A stretch of DNA of 19,816 bases from Candidatus Adlerbacteria bacterium RIFCSPHIGHO2_02_FULL_54_18 (GTDB taxonomy: Bacteria > Patescibacteriota > Minisyncoccia > Phycocordibacterales > SBAW01): positions 15,601 through 35,416 of the forward strand of contig MEWV01000024.1 in assembly GCA_001775445.1 (NCBI GenBank), in the 5' to 3' direction. Below the pieces are notes generated by a model. The model was not told the origin of the DNA. It searched no databases and saw only the letters and a program-made list of their open reading frames with translations. Positions 1 to 5,872 of the stretch are shown here, in pieces; the first letter of the stretch is position 1; each line of letters starts with the position of its first letter. The translations under genes were made by a program, and so were the position numbers.

Positions 1-1
1 T

Positions 2-379
2 GCGCAGGTTACCGCAGTCGAGCACGACTCTACCATGGTGACGCTGGCTCGAGAGCTGCATCAAGGGCAACCCTTCCCTTTCCCCGATGTACTGGTCGGC
101 GACGCTCAAGATATCGTATCGCTCTTGCAAAAACAGTTTGATCTGATTCTTGTGGATTTGTCTTTGGGTGGCAACCCTCCTGCTTTTACCAAGGAAGTAC
201 TATTTTGGAGTAACCTCAAGGGACGACTTTTCCCCGGAGGCAAAGTAGTGTTTAATCTCGTAGACAAAACGGAATATGACACTGCCGCGCGGGCGTCGTT
301 TGAGCACTCAGTGTCATGGACATTCCGCCTTAACCGATTAGTTGCGCTTTGGGATGGTGCGCCGCACACTGTTGTATGA
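2..379 (+). CDS. Spermidine synthase-like / class I SAM-fold protein, 3' part only
   Basis: The reading frame is open from the window edge, so the gene begins upstream. The visible start AQVTAVEHDSTMVTLARELH matches the segment after motif I of spermidine-synthase-like Rossmann proteins, where the acid (here E/H-D) binds the ribose of the aminopropyl donor or SAM. It is followed by GDAQDIV, then FDLILVDL (motif II strand) and a GGKVVFNLV strand typical of the C-terminal half of the fold. The ATG at 35 is an internal Met, not the start. The gene overlaps the next one in an ATGA arrangement, so the two are translationally coupled. The true function may be a methyltransferase and not polyamine synthesis; substrate residues lie mostly outside the window. 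Confidence 0.6.
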   Translation, partial: AQVTAVEHDSTMVTLARELHQGQPFPFPDVLVGDAQDIVSLLQKQFDLILVDLSLGGNPPAFTKEVLFWSNLKGRLFPGGKVVFNLVDKTEYDTAARASFEHSVSWTFRLNRLVALWDGAPHTVV

Positions 380-1251
380 TGAATTTTTTATATGGAGAAC
401 TGACTGAACCCCCGAAGGACTTCTCCCCGCCGGAGACCTGGCCGGAGTATGGGCTGCTCGCCGAGCCGCTCGGATTCTGCGCGCGAGAGAGCGTCGGTAG
501 CGCTCCTATGGGCGTACGTTGGAGCGCTTGGCCGCTGACGTTCGAAGAGTATGTCAGCGACCGCGAGCCGGATGTGGAAGAATCAAAAAAAGGCACGCTC
601 GCGCGCAACCGATGGGTGACCTGGAAGCGCATCTCGCGCGCGGACATTCCGCCGGGCTGGCGCATCGGCCCAAAGAAACCGTGGCGCATAGACGGCTTTC
701 ATACATTGAGTTCCGGCGATTATACCGGCATCTGGCACAAGAACGCGCGGCGCGAGGCGCGATTGTGGCGCGAGCGACACCTCGATGTGACCCACCGCAT
801 CGAACAAGCATCTTTTGAAGAATTTAAGCGCGCCTATCTTATGAGTTCGACCCTCAAAAAGACCGGTATGGATATGCTGAGCATCCTTGAGCGCAAGTAC
901 GCGCTCGGAGCCCGCGAGTATATAGAATTGTGGGTCGTGCGCGACATCAAACACACTCTCATAGTTGCGGGCACGGCTGTCATCAATTCTCCCTCGGCTA
1001 AAAGTTCCGTGCGTTTCTGTCCGTTTATGCTCCCCGCGGCGCGCGAAACTTTTGCCTCGACCGGTTTGGTCGATTACTGGTTTGAACTGTCGCAGCAGAG
1101 GGGCGTGCGCTATCAGGTCTTTACCTGCTTTTGGCAGCCGGGCGACCCCAAGGGCTGGAAGGGCCCCGCAGAATTTAAATCTCACTTCGGCCTCAAGTAT
1201 GTCGCTTACCCGCCGCTCCTTTACCGCTTTGTGAGAGGAAAAGTTTTTTAA
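376..1251 (+). CDS. FemABX/GNAT-like transferase (possible peptidoglycan-bridge or related acyltransferase)
   Basis: This encodes 291 aa from ATG 376, whose ATGA overlaps the stop of the preceding gene; an in-frame start at 349 would overlap more and adds an odd cysteine-rich tail. The C-terminal third carries VDYWFELSQQRGVRYQVF, FWQPGDPKGWKG and EFKSHFGLKYVAYP. These recall the last strands of FemABX-type GNAT folds, where a G-x-x-x-FK-x-x-FG motif follows a glycine-rich turn. FemABX enzymes transfer aminoacyl groups from tRNA to lipid-linked peptidoglycan precursors. No transmembrane segment is visible, so a cytoplasmic site is likely. The N-terminal half (tryptophan-rich, WRIGPKKPWRIDGFHTL) is not recognised. 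The assignment rests on motif resemblance only; an unknown GNAT-fold enzyme is the main alternative. Confidence 0.5.
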   Translation: MMNFLYGELTEPPKDFSPPETWPEYGLLAEPLGFCARESVGSAPMGVRWSAWPLTFEEYVSDREPDVEESKKGTLARNRWVTWKRISRADIPPGWRIGPKKPWRIDGFHTLSSGDYTGIWHKNARREARLWRERHLDVTHRIEQASFEEFKRAYLMSSTLKKTGMDMLSILERKYALGAREYIELWVVRDIKHTLIVAGTAVINSPSAKSSVRFCPFMLPAARETFASTGLVDYWFELSQQRGVRYQVFTCFWQPGDPKGWKGPAEFKSHFGLKYVAYPPLLYRFVRGKVF

Positions 1252-1284
1252 AGTGTGGTAAATTGCTTTTGTTCCGCCTCGTTC

Positions 1285-1360
1285 GCGCCCATAGCTCAGT
1301 TGGTAGAGCGACTCCCTCTTAAGGAGATGGTCCCTGGTTCGAGTCCAGGTGGGCGCACCA
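1285..1360 (+). tRNA. tRNA-Lys (anticodon CTT)
   Basis: This is a full 76-nt cloverleaf. The acceptor stem is GCGCCCA with TGGGCGC, the D stem is GCTC with GAGC, the anticodon loop CTCTTAA has anticodon CTT at 1318-1320, and the T arm is CCTGG-TTCGAGT-CCAGG. The discriminator A and CCA are encoded. The outermost anticodon-stem pair (position 27-43) is A-A. A weak extended -10 (TG-G-TAAATT, 1256-1264) lies just upstream. Confidence 0.97.
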
Positions 1361-1370
1361 AAGACACAGC

Positions 1371-1394
1371 AACCTGCCCTGCGGCAGGTTTTGT
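1371..1394 (+). terminator. Rho-independent terminator after tRNA-Lys
   Basis: An 8-bp stem AACCTGCC (1371-1378) / GGCAGGTT (1383-1390) with loop CTGC runs into a short T run (TTTTG). It lies 10 nt after the tRNA CCA end, which fits termination of the tRNA-Lys transcript. Confidence 0.6.
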
Positions 1395-1416
1395 GCTTGG
1401 TGCGAGGCGCAGCGAT

Positions 1417-1467
1417 GTTTTGCACTTGCAAAACCGCGAGCCGGGGTCGCGAAAACTTTTTGCGACC
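1417..1467. repeat. Pair of inverted repeats between the two tRNA genes
   Basis: The first inverted repeat is GTTTTGCA (1417-1424) / TGCAAAAC (1427-1434), with two bases between the arms. The second is GGTCGC (1445-1450) / GCGACC (1462-1467), separated by GAAAACTTTTT. No ORF here looks like a real gene. They may be intergenic palindromic repeats or further terminators; the second arm pair has no following T run. Confidence 0.4.
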
Positions 1468-1481
1468 ACAAGAATCACGGG

Positions 1482-1510
1482 CAGACAAAAGTAGAAGTGT
1501 CGCGTACAAT
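1482..1510 (+). promoter_or_regulatory. Putative promoter of tRNA-Leu
   Basis: The -35 CAGACA (1482-1487), a 17-nt spacer and the -10 TACAAT (1505-1510) end 13 nt before the mature tRNA 5' end, a normal distance for a short tRNA leader. The -35 matches consensus at four of six positions. Confidence 0.45.
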
Positions 1511-1523
1511 TCCGTCATACCCT

Positions 1524-1605
1524 GCTGGGGTGGCGGAATTGGTATACGCACTTGCCTTAGGAGCAAGCGGGGCAACCCATGGAGGTTCAAGTCCTCTCCC
1601 CAGCA
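1524..1605 (+). tRNA. tRNA-Leu (anticodon TAG)
   Basis: This is a class II tRNA with a long variable arm. The acceptor is GCTGGGG with CCCCAGC, the anticodon arm CTTGC-CTTAGGA-GCAAG has anticodon TAG, the variable arm is CGGGGCAACCCAT, and the T arm is GGAGG-TTCAAGT-CCTCT with one G-U pair. A73 fits leucine identity. CCA is not encoded (ACAG follows), unlike the neighbouring tRNA-Lys, so the CCA-adding enzyme must complete it. Confidence 0.97.
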
Positions 1606-1616
1606 CAGAATAAGAG

Positions 1617-1622
1617 TATACT
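1617..1622 (+). promoter_or_regulatory. -10 hexamer for the DUF5674-like gene; leaderless start predicted
   Basis: TATACT ends 6 nt before the GTG at 1629, placing the expected transcript start on the start codon. No good -35 is seen; the region upstream is the tRNA-Leu 3' end. Confidence 0.4.
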
Positions 1623-1628
1623 AGGGGT

Positions 1629-1811
1629 GTGGAAACTAAGATCGTCAAAGATACTATAAGCCGGGCCGAACTACGCGATCTCGCCCATGCACAATATGGC
1701 GATATAATTAAAGCAGTGGTTGATATAGAACAAGATATCATGGGGGTCGGCGGGGAACTCCATGTAGACATACAGTCTCTTCTTATTGAGCAAGCAGGTT
1801 CGAATGTATAA
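1629..1811 (+). CDS. DUF5674-like protein, short form
   Basis: The gene encodes 60 aa from a GTG start. It contains SRAELRDLAHAQYGDIIKAVVD followed by IEQDIMGVGGELHVDIQSLL, which matches my recollection of the N-terminal half of DUF5674, a family of unknown function common in Patescibacteria. Family members are usually about 110 aa and continue after a G-S-x-x motif with a W-G-I-N-x-Y segment. Here a TAA stop follows directly after GSNV, and the next gene begins 2 nt later. It is therefore either a truncated copy or a naturally short variant coupled to its neighbour. No catalytic residues can be named. Confidence 0.6.
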   Translation: METKIVKDTISRAELRDLAHAQYGDIIKAVVDIEQDIMGVGGELHVDIQSLLIEQAGSNV

Positions 1812-1813
1812 AT

Positions 1814-2125
1814 ATGGCTGTATCAAGAGAACGATGGATCACTCTTTCGCTCGCCGACCAATTAGGCAATATTGGCAGTGAAGTAGGAAGGGCGCGCAAA
1901 TGGCAAGGCCGGGATGAACAATCATTTTGGGGTGCGGTAACTCGAGCACTCGAATTGTTAGAGTTAACACAAGCGGACCCTCGTTGGCGAAAACGCCGCG
2001 CCGAAATAAATCGCGCCCGAGAAACTTTTGCTGACGCCGTATTGGGAGGCAAAGAATATGGCACCACATTAGCCGATCTTGAAAAATATTTTATGCAATT
2101 TGCTGTACTCAGCGCTCGCGGCTAA
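1814..2125 (+). CDS. Conserved-looking helical hypothetical protein
   Basis: It encodes 103 aa, starting 2 nt after the upstream stop, so the two genes form one unit. The sequence is soluble, rich in helix formers, Arg, Glu and Leu, with no membrane segment or cysteine. Visible segments include MAVSRERWITLSLADQLGN, QSFWGAVTRALELLELT, DPRWRKRRAEINRARE and KEYGTTLADLEKYFMQFA. The pattern suggests a small helical bundle. I recall similar proteins as unannotated Patescibacteria ORFs beside DUF5674, but no function can be assigned. Start choice is clear because upstream frames are closed by the neighbouring gene. Confidence 0.7.
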   Translation: MAVSRERWITLSLADQLGNIGSEVGRARKWQGRDEQSFWGAVTRALELLELTQADPRWRKRRAEINRARETFADAVLGGKEYGTTLADLEKYFMQFAVLSARG

Positions 2126-2141
2126 AGCGTCCATTTTTTGC

Positions 2142-2169
2142 TTGACTTTTGTATCAAAAATGATATAAT
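2142..2169 (+). promoter_or_regulatory. Strong sigma70-type promoter with embedded inverted repeat
   Basis: TTGACT (2142-2147), a 16-nt spacer and a perfect TATAAT (2164-2169) form the best consensus promoter in the window. The inverted repeat TATCA-AAAA-TGATA (2152-2165) spans the spacer and enters the -10, a usual place for a repressor operator. It drives the SPFH gene from a leader of about 50 nt. Confidence 0.8.
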
Positions 2170-2175
2170 CTCGCC

Positions 2176-2202
2176 AGACCGAGGCACTGCCTCTAGAGGT
2201 CT
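2176..2202 (+). promoter_or_regulatory. Leader hairpin before the SPFH gene
   Basis: AGACC (2176-2180) pairs with GGTCT (2198-2202), and inside it GAGGC (2181-2185) pairs with GCCTC (2189-2193). The palindrome CCTCTAGAGG (2190-2199) is an alternative fold. The hairpin ends 11 nt before the SD, so it could affect mRNA stability or initiation. Confidence 0.4.
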
Positions 2203-2228
2203 TCGACATATCGTGGAGAATGAGAACC

Positions 2229-3614
2229 ATGACAAACCTCCCTATCCTTCTTGGACTGGTGGTGGCAATCCCTATTCTACTGCTCGCCATCATACTACTG
2301 CTGGCAAACCTTGGAGCCTATTTTACAAAAATAGCCCAGGGCACTACATCCTTCATCACCAGGGGTAAGAGCCTGCGTATGGTCTTGCCAAATATCGGCG
2401 GATATCGGATGTCCAATGACGAAGACCTTGATGGCCGGCACTGGCTCATTCCGGAAAAAAATCCGGAAGTGGTACTTAAGTCCTTTTTCCATAAATCCCT
2501 CCCTAGGACTATATGGTTCCAGAAGTGGTTGTGGAAACAGTTCGGCATCAGGTTCATCGGCGTGGCTTGGCCGCACACTCACGTACACTGGTTCGACATC
2601 AGGAGCAGAAAAAGACTCGCGGAACGGAACGAGGTAACACCGGACGCGCCTCTTCGGTCGCGCGTGGTTGAATCCCCCGAGTCCACAAAGGTGGACCACT
2701 TGCTGTTCCTAGTGCCTCGACCGGTGTACTTGGAGGGGGTGGAACTTGCAGGAGACAACGCGAGAATTAATCTTCTGCTCCTTCCGATCTATCGGCAGGT
2801 AATTCCGACTCTGTCAGTGTACTATCTCAAGGGCGATTTCTTCAGCCCCTTGGACGGGGCTATAGAAGCCGCGATGGTGGACTTTTTCTCCAGCCACCGC
2901 GTCGCGGTCTACAAAACTGGAAAAAAGAAAAAGAAAGGGGAGTTCTACAAGGACACTTATGACCCCCCTCAAGGCGATCTCGCTAGAAAGGAGTATGAAA
3001 AACAATACGAATCAAGTGCTTTGACCTACTCTCTCTGGCTCAAGCTCACTAAGGGCGGCGAGGGATCGCCCATTGAAGTGCGTCTGCGCACTCTCAACGT
3101 AAGCGCTGCGTACCGTCGAAATCTCAAGAGCGAAGAAAAACAAGAACTTGTCGAGTATATCGATAAGCACTTGACACCTGGCACCCCACCGGAAGAAATT
3201 TCGAGTGAGACGCTAAAGCAATTGATTCCGAGCGGAATAGTTCCCCGGTTCGGGTTTGCCTTAGTGAGCTTCAGGGTAGTTGAATGGGAGGCGCATGAAA
3301 GTACGATCGATTTGGCCAAGGCGCTCTTACAAAAAGAAACCGAGCTGCACACTGCAGAAGGTGTGCGGCAAAAGGCGTACGGTCAGCGCGACGCTATACT
3401 GGCACTAGCAGAAGGGGAGTCGAGCCGCTATCTGCGGCTCGTGACGGCTCTTATCGACAGAGGGGTCAATCCCGATATCGCAGCCGATGTTGTGGCGACA
3501 CAGCTTCGGACGGAGAACGTGCGTGACAGCCGCCTCACGACCTATGTCGAGGGCGGTGGACGAACAGGCACTGGCGTAATGATCCCGGCCTCACCGCCAG
3601 GACACTCAACCTAA
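2229..3614 (+). CDS. Membrane-anchored SPFH/band-7-like protein
   Basis: The protein has 461 aa from ATG 2229. This start is preferred over ATG 2220 because GGAGA at 2214-2218 gives normal SD spacing only for 2229. Residues about 4-28 form one hydrophobic helix at the N terminus, as in SPFH (stomatin/prohibitin/flotillin) proteins. A long mixed domain follows, then a charged helical stretch (KALLQKETELHTAEGVRQKA, ALAEGESSRYLRLV) and TENVRDSRLTTYVEGGG. That alanine/glutamate-rich helix and the late EGGG ending resemble the C-terminal part of flotillin-like proteins. Such proteins oligomerise on membranes and scaffold other membrane complexes. It is followed closely by another membrane protein with a strong SD, suggesting a functional pair. 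The central part is divergent, so the family call is moderate. Confidence 0.6.
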   Translation: MTNLPILLGLVVAIPILLLAIILLLANLGAYFTKIAQGTTSFITRGKSLRMVLPNIGGYRMSNDEDLDGRHWLIPEKNPEVVLKSFFHKSLPRTIWFQKWLWKQFGIRFIGVAWPHTHVHWFDIRSRKRLAERNEVTPDAPLRSRVVESPESTKVDHLLFLVPRPVYLEGVELAGDNARINLLLLPIYRQVIPTLSVYYLKGDFFSPLDGAIEAAMVDFFSSHRVAVYKTGKKKKKGEFYKDTYDPPQGDLARKEYEKQYESSALTYSLWLKLTKGGEGSPIEVRLRTLNVSAAYRRNLKSEEKQELVEYIDKHLTPGTPPEEISSETLKQLIPSGIVPRFGFALVSFRVVEWEAHESTIDLAKALLQKETELHTAEGVRQKAYGQRDAILALAEGESSRYLRLVTALIDRGVNPDIAADVVATQLRTENVRDSRLTTYVEGGGRTGTGVMIPASPPGHST

Positions 3615-3615
3615 G

Positions 3616-3622
3616 AAGGAGG
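3616..3622 (+). promoter_or_regulatory. Strong Shine-Dalgarno site
   Basis: AAGGAGG lies 5 nt before the GTG at 3628 and fixes that start. It is notable because most genes in this window lack any SD. Confidence 0.85.
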
Positions 3623-3627
3623 CGGAA

Positions 3628-4383
3628 GTGGAATATCTTGTCTACTTTGTATCTGGATTGATCGCGTTCGCGCTTCTTCTCGCGGCGATACTGCTTCTGA
3701 AGAAGTTGGTGGCAGGAGGGCTGGCAACTCCAGCCCTCCCTGCGGGCGGAACGGTCGTCACCTATATCAAGACCAACGTCGAGGGGGTGGTGACTGTCGT
3801 TGGAGTGCTCCTTGTTTTTCTGCTGGTGCACTTCATCTTCCCCAGTATCACGGCGGCGCTCGTGCTCGCCGTGGGCTGGCCTCTCTTGGTCCTCGCGGCC
3901 ATCATCATCGCTCTGGGGGGCCTCTTCCTCAGCGGCAACAAGCAGCGCCTTGTGGTGGGGACTCTTGTCGCAATCCTCTTGATTGCGCTGGTTAAGGGAT
4001 TCTTCTTCGCTCCGGCGCCGCAGGTTGCGGCGGCGGCAAAATCTGCCGACTGTCCCGGTATAAAGCCGACGGCCCCCATCCAGGTAGATGGGAACTGGAA
4101 GACCTTGAACAAAAGTTGCGATCTTGTCATCGCAAGATCGAGCGGCAGTGATATTGAGTTGAGGGGTCCAACTGGAACGACCCCCCATCAATCTGGAGGC
4201 CGCGGGCGGGCCGGTACGAACATCGTGACTGACGTTCGTGCAAAAAGCGGAGTTGCAGAGGTGTACTATATGCTCTGCCCTTCGGGTATGGGCCCTGACG
4301 ACGGGAGTTGGGAGTGCAAGCCCGCGACCCCCGCTCAACAGGCCAATCCCTCCCGATTCGTCGGAGTGGGAATTAAGTACTAG
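3628..4383 (+). CDS. Four-helix membrane protein with cysteine-containing C-terminal domain
   Basis: It encodes 251 aa from a GTG start fixed by the AAGGAGG SD. Hydrophobic helices lie near residues 4-24, 53-71, 75-100 and 108-128. A polar domain of about 120 residues follows, with four cysteines (142, 164, 217, 230), a spacing that would allow two disulfides if the domain faces outwards. Segments such as DVRAKSGVAEVYYMLCPSG and PSRFVGVGIKY suggest a beta-rich fold. The family is not recognised. It starts 13 nt after the SPFH gene stop, and SPFH proteins are often paired with NfeD-like membrane partners. This protein has a comparable multi-helix plus soluble-domain layout, but NfeD homology is not established. 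Confidence 0.65.
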   Translation: MEYLVYFVSGLIAFALLLAAILLLKKLVAGGLATPALPAGGTVVTYIKTNVEGVVTVVGVLLVFLLVHFIFPSITAALVLAVGWPLLVLAAIIIALGGLFLSGNKQRLVVGTLVAILLIALVKGFFFAPAPQVAAAAKSADCPGIKPTAPIQVDGNWKTLNKSCDLVIARSSGSDIELRGPTGTTPHQSGGRGRAGTNIVTDVRAKSGVAEVYYMLCPSGMGPDDGSWECKPATPAQQANPSRFVGVGIKY

Positions 4384-4402
4384 ATCTTCGTTCGACCAAT
4401 AC

Positions 4403-4437
4403 AAAGCGCGCCCCGTGAAAACGGAGTGCGCTTTTTT
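4403..4437 (+). terminator. Terminator closing the SPFH unit
   Basis: AAAGCGC (4403-4409) pairs with GCGCTTT (4428-4434) around an inner CGT-GAAA-ACG hairpin, followed by TTTTTT. It sits between convergent genes (stops at 4383 and 4453). On the - strand only a short T run follows, so it is weaker in that direction. Confidence 0.8.
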
Positions 4438-4452
4438 CTATACTATATTCGG

Positions 4453-4737
4453 CTACCGGAGTGGGATGTTGGTGCCCACGGTGGTGGCAATGAGTTTAAT
4501 TATCGCGTAGGCGGACGCCATGATAAACATCCCCACCAAACCCCAGAGCATGTGCTTTTTGCCCTCTTCTTTTTTGTCGTTGAGCTCGCTTAAGCCGGCC
4601 AAAAACTCTATTATGCCGAAGATAAACACAAGAAGCCCGACAGCAAAAATAAGCAGGAGGAGCGGATTAACAATGTACTGCGCCAAGCACCCCACTAGAG
4701 CATTGATGTTGGTGGTGCAATGAGTCGATGTGAACAT
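4453..4737 (-). CDS. Small two-helix membrane protein (pilin/VirB2-like hairpin), distal copy
   Basis: It encodes 94 aa. Hydrophobic helices at about 22-47 and 62-87 flank a short charged loop (ELNDKKEEGKKHMLWGLVGM), the topology of VirB2/TrbC-type pilin precursors. There is no clear signal peptide; Cys7 and Cys17 lie before helix 1. It is the last gene of the - strand series and starts 15 nt after the previous stop. The loop and second helix (LWGLVGMFIMASAYAIIKLI) align by eye with GLVSLFVMVSVWGIIRLA of its upstream neighbours, so it appears to be a divergent paralog. No promoter or SD of its own is seen. Exact function is unknown. Confidence 0.65.
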   Translation of the reverse strand: MFTSTHCTTNINALVGCLAQYIVNPLLLLIFAVGLLVFIFGIIEFLAGLSELNDKKEEGKKHMLWGLVGMFIMASAYAIIKLIATTVGTNIPLR

Positions 4738-4752
4738 ACTGATACAAGTTCT

Positions 4753-5033
4753 TTACTGTCCCGGAAAACGAGGAATCTGGATAGAACCGGTTTGATTACC
4801 ACTAAGGAGGGCACCTTGCGCAAGACGGATGATACCCCAGACCGACACCATCACGAACAGTGACACCAGGCCGGCTATCATTACCCTTTTACCTTGATCG
4901 TGCCCTTTGCCGGACCCCCAGATGTATTTAATGAGTCCCCAAAAAAAGACGATGAGAGCAACGGCTATCGCGATGGGGATGAGTAAGTTGACTACCGTGC
5001 CTATCGAAGCTACCAACTGCTTGATTGGACCGA
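4753..5033 (-). repeat. Direct tandem duplication, unit A
   Basis: This segment is highly similar to unit B, with a constant 423-nt offset through most of its length (for example 4811-5028 against 5234-5451). The shift changes to 426 nt at the 3' end of the genes because of a 3-nt indel. Long stretches are identical, including silent sites, indicating a recent duplication or gene conversion. Confidence 0.85.
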
Positions 5034-5175
5034 GATTAGTTCCAGAACCAGAATATGCGGTTATAAATCCTGATTCATCAAACTGCGCATACACCCAAAG
5101 AGGAGCACTCAAAAAACTCGCCAAAAGTGTCGGAAGAACGACTAGACATTTTTTAATGTTCACTATTGTTCCCAT
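4753..5175 (-). CDS. Two-helix membrane protein with signal peptide, duplicated copy A
   Basis: It encodes 140 aa. The N terminus has a basic start, a hydrophobic core and a plausible signal-peptidase site (WVYA-Q near residue 31). Two helices follow (about 58-78 and 93-117) joined by a GSGKGHDQGK loop, and the protein ends RFPGQ. The layout is that of a secreted VirB2/TrbC-like pilin subunit. From KQLVASIG to LAQGALL it differs from the next upstream gene at only about 5 of 72 residues. It starts 3 nt after that gene's stop (TAA-TAA-ATG). The neighbour lacks a signal peptide, so this copy has gained one or the other has lost it. lepB in the window could process it. Confidence 0.7.
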   Translation of the reverse strand: MGTIVNIKKCLVVLPTLLASFLSAPLWVYAQFDESGFITAYSGSGTNLGPIKQLVASIGTVVNLLIPIAIAVALIVFFWGLIKYIWGSGKGHDQGKRVMIAGLVSLFVMVSVWGIIRLAQGALLSGNQTGSIQIPRFPGQ

Positions 5176-5178
5176 TTA

Positions 5179-5456
5179 TTACTGTCCCGGGAAGCGTGGC
5201 GACTGGATAGTGTTGTTTGTATCGACGCCGAGAGCACCTTGCGCAAGACGGATGATACCCCAGACCGACACCATCACGAACAGTGACACCAGGCCGGCTA
5301 TCATTACCTTCTTTCCCTGATCATGACCTTTGCCGGACCCCCCGATGTATTTGATAAGCCCCCAAAAAAAGACGATGAGAGCAACGGCTATCGCGATGGG
5401 GATGAGCAAGTTGACTACCTCGCCTATCGAAACAACCAACTGCTTTAGTGGAGTAA
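5179..5456 (-). repeat. Direct tandem duplication, unit B
   Basis: This is the partner of unit A. The identity covers the two-helix core and the C terminus but stops at the 5' ends of the genes, where A carries a signal-peptide coding segment and B does not. Confidence 0.85.
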
Positions 5457-5469
5457 GATTACCTGCCAT
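5179..5469 (-). CDS. Two-helix membrane protein, duplicated copy B
   Basis: It encodes 96 aa from ATG 5469 and is nearly identical to the core of its downstream neighbour, including IPIAIAVALIVFFWGLIKYI, the GSGKGHDQGK loop and the RFPGQ C terminus. It has only a short N terminus (MAGNLTPLKQ) and no signal peptide. The upstream 84 nt are AT-rich next to the gene (possible TATTAT -10 at 5482-5487 on the - strand) but no clear -35 or SD is visible. The pair may encode two subunits of one envelope structure or reflect a recent duplication under dosage selection. The VirB2/TrbC label is based on topology only. Confidence 0.7.
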   Translation of the reverse strand: MAGNLTPLKQLVVSIGEVVNLLIPIAIAVALIVFFWGLIKYIGGSGKGHDQGKKVMIAGLVSLFVMVSVWGIIRLAQGALGVDTNNTIQSPRFPGQ

Positions 5470-5553
5470 ATATACAAATAGATAATAAATTAATAACTAC
5501 ACAAATAAGCATACCACCGCGCCCCCTCCCCCTTCGGCTCCCTGTGGATAGCC

Positions 5554-5868
5554 CTAGTACGGCCCGTAGCACTGCCCGTCGGGCGTACACTGCACGTTTT
5601 GCTGCTGATAGCAGCGCGCATCGCCTACAAAACTCCAGCACGCAAGCGAGAGTATCCCCCAGACCGAAAAGATGACAAACAGCGCCACCAGCCCCCACAC
5701 AATGACCTCGCGGCCGCTGGCCTTGCTCTGGCTGTCTCCGGAGGCCCACAGATAGCGGATAATACCCCAAAAGAAAATAAGCAGCGCTATGCCGCCGAGG
5801 AGCGGGGTTACAACATTGACCAGTGAGACAAAGCTGGCGACCGCTGATGAGAGTGTTGGTCCGGTCAT
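5554..5868 (-). CDS. Two-helix membrane protein with cysteine-rich tail
   Basis: It encodes 104 aa from ATG 5868, which follows the upstream stop by 4 nt. The longer reading from a TTG at 5904 would overlap the upstream gene by 32 nt and is less likely. The core ALLIFFWGIIRYLWASG and GLVALFVIFSVWGILSLA aligns by eye with the two duplicated genes downstream, so it is a third paralog. The C terminus differs: C86, C94 and C100 in a Q-rich tail (CYQQQNVQCTPDGQC) plus C77 in helix 2. An exposed, possibly disulfide-bonded tail is inferred. It is probably the envelope component of the same assembly. Confidence 0.65.
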   Translation of the reverse strand: MTGPTLSSAVASFVSLVNVVTPLLGGIALLIFFWGIIRYLWASGDSQSKASGREVIVWGLVALFVIFSVWGILSLACWSFVGDARCYQQQNVQCTPDGQCYGPY

Positions 5869-5872
5869 AGGG

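Noticed and set aside
583..1590. 335-aa open frame on the - strand across the FemABX-like gene and both tRNAs
   Set aside because: It reads through two tRNA genes and a terminator, which no real gene would do.
3535..4404. 289-aa open frame on the - strand opposite the membrane protein gene
   Set aside because: Antisense to a gene with a strong SD; the product is a highly charged shadow of hydrophobic codons.
5511..5556. G-rich tract on the - strand considered as a G-quadruplex
   Set aside because: Loops would be about 9, 7 and 1 nt, the tract follows a stop codon, and no conserved context is visible; too weak to report.
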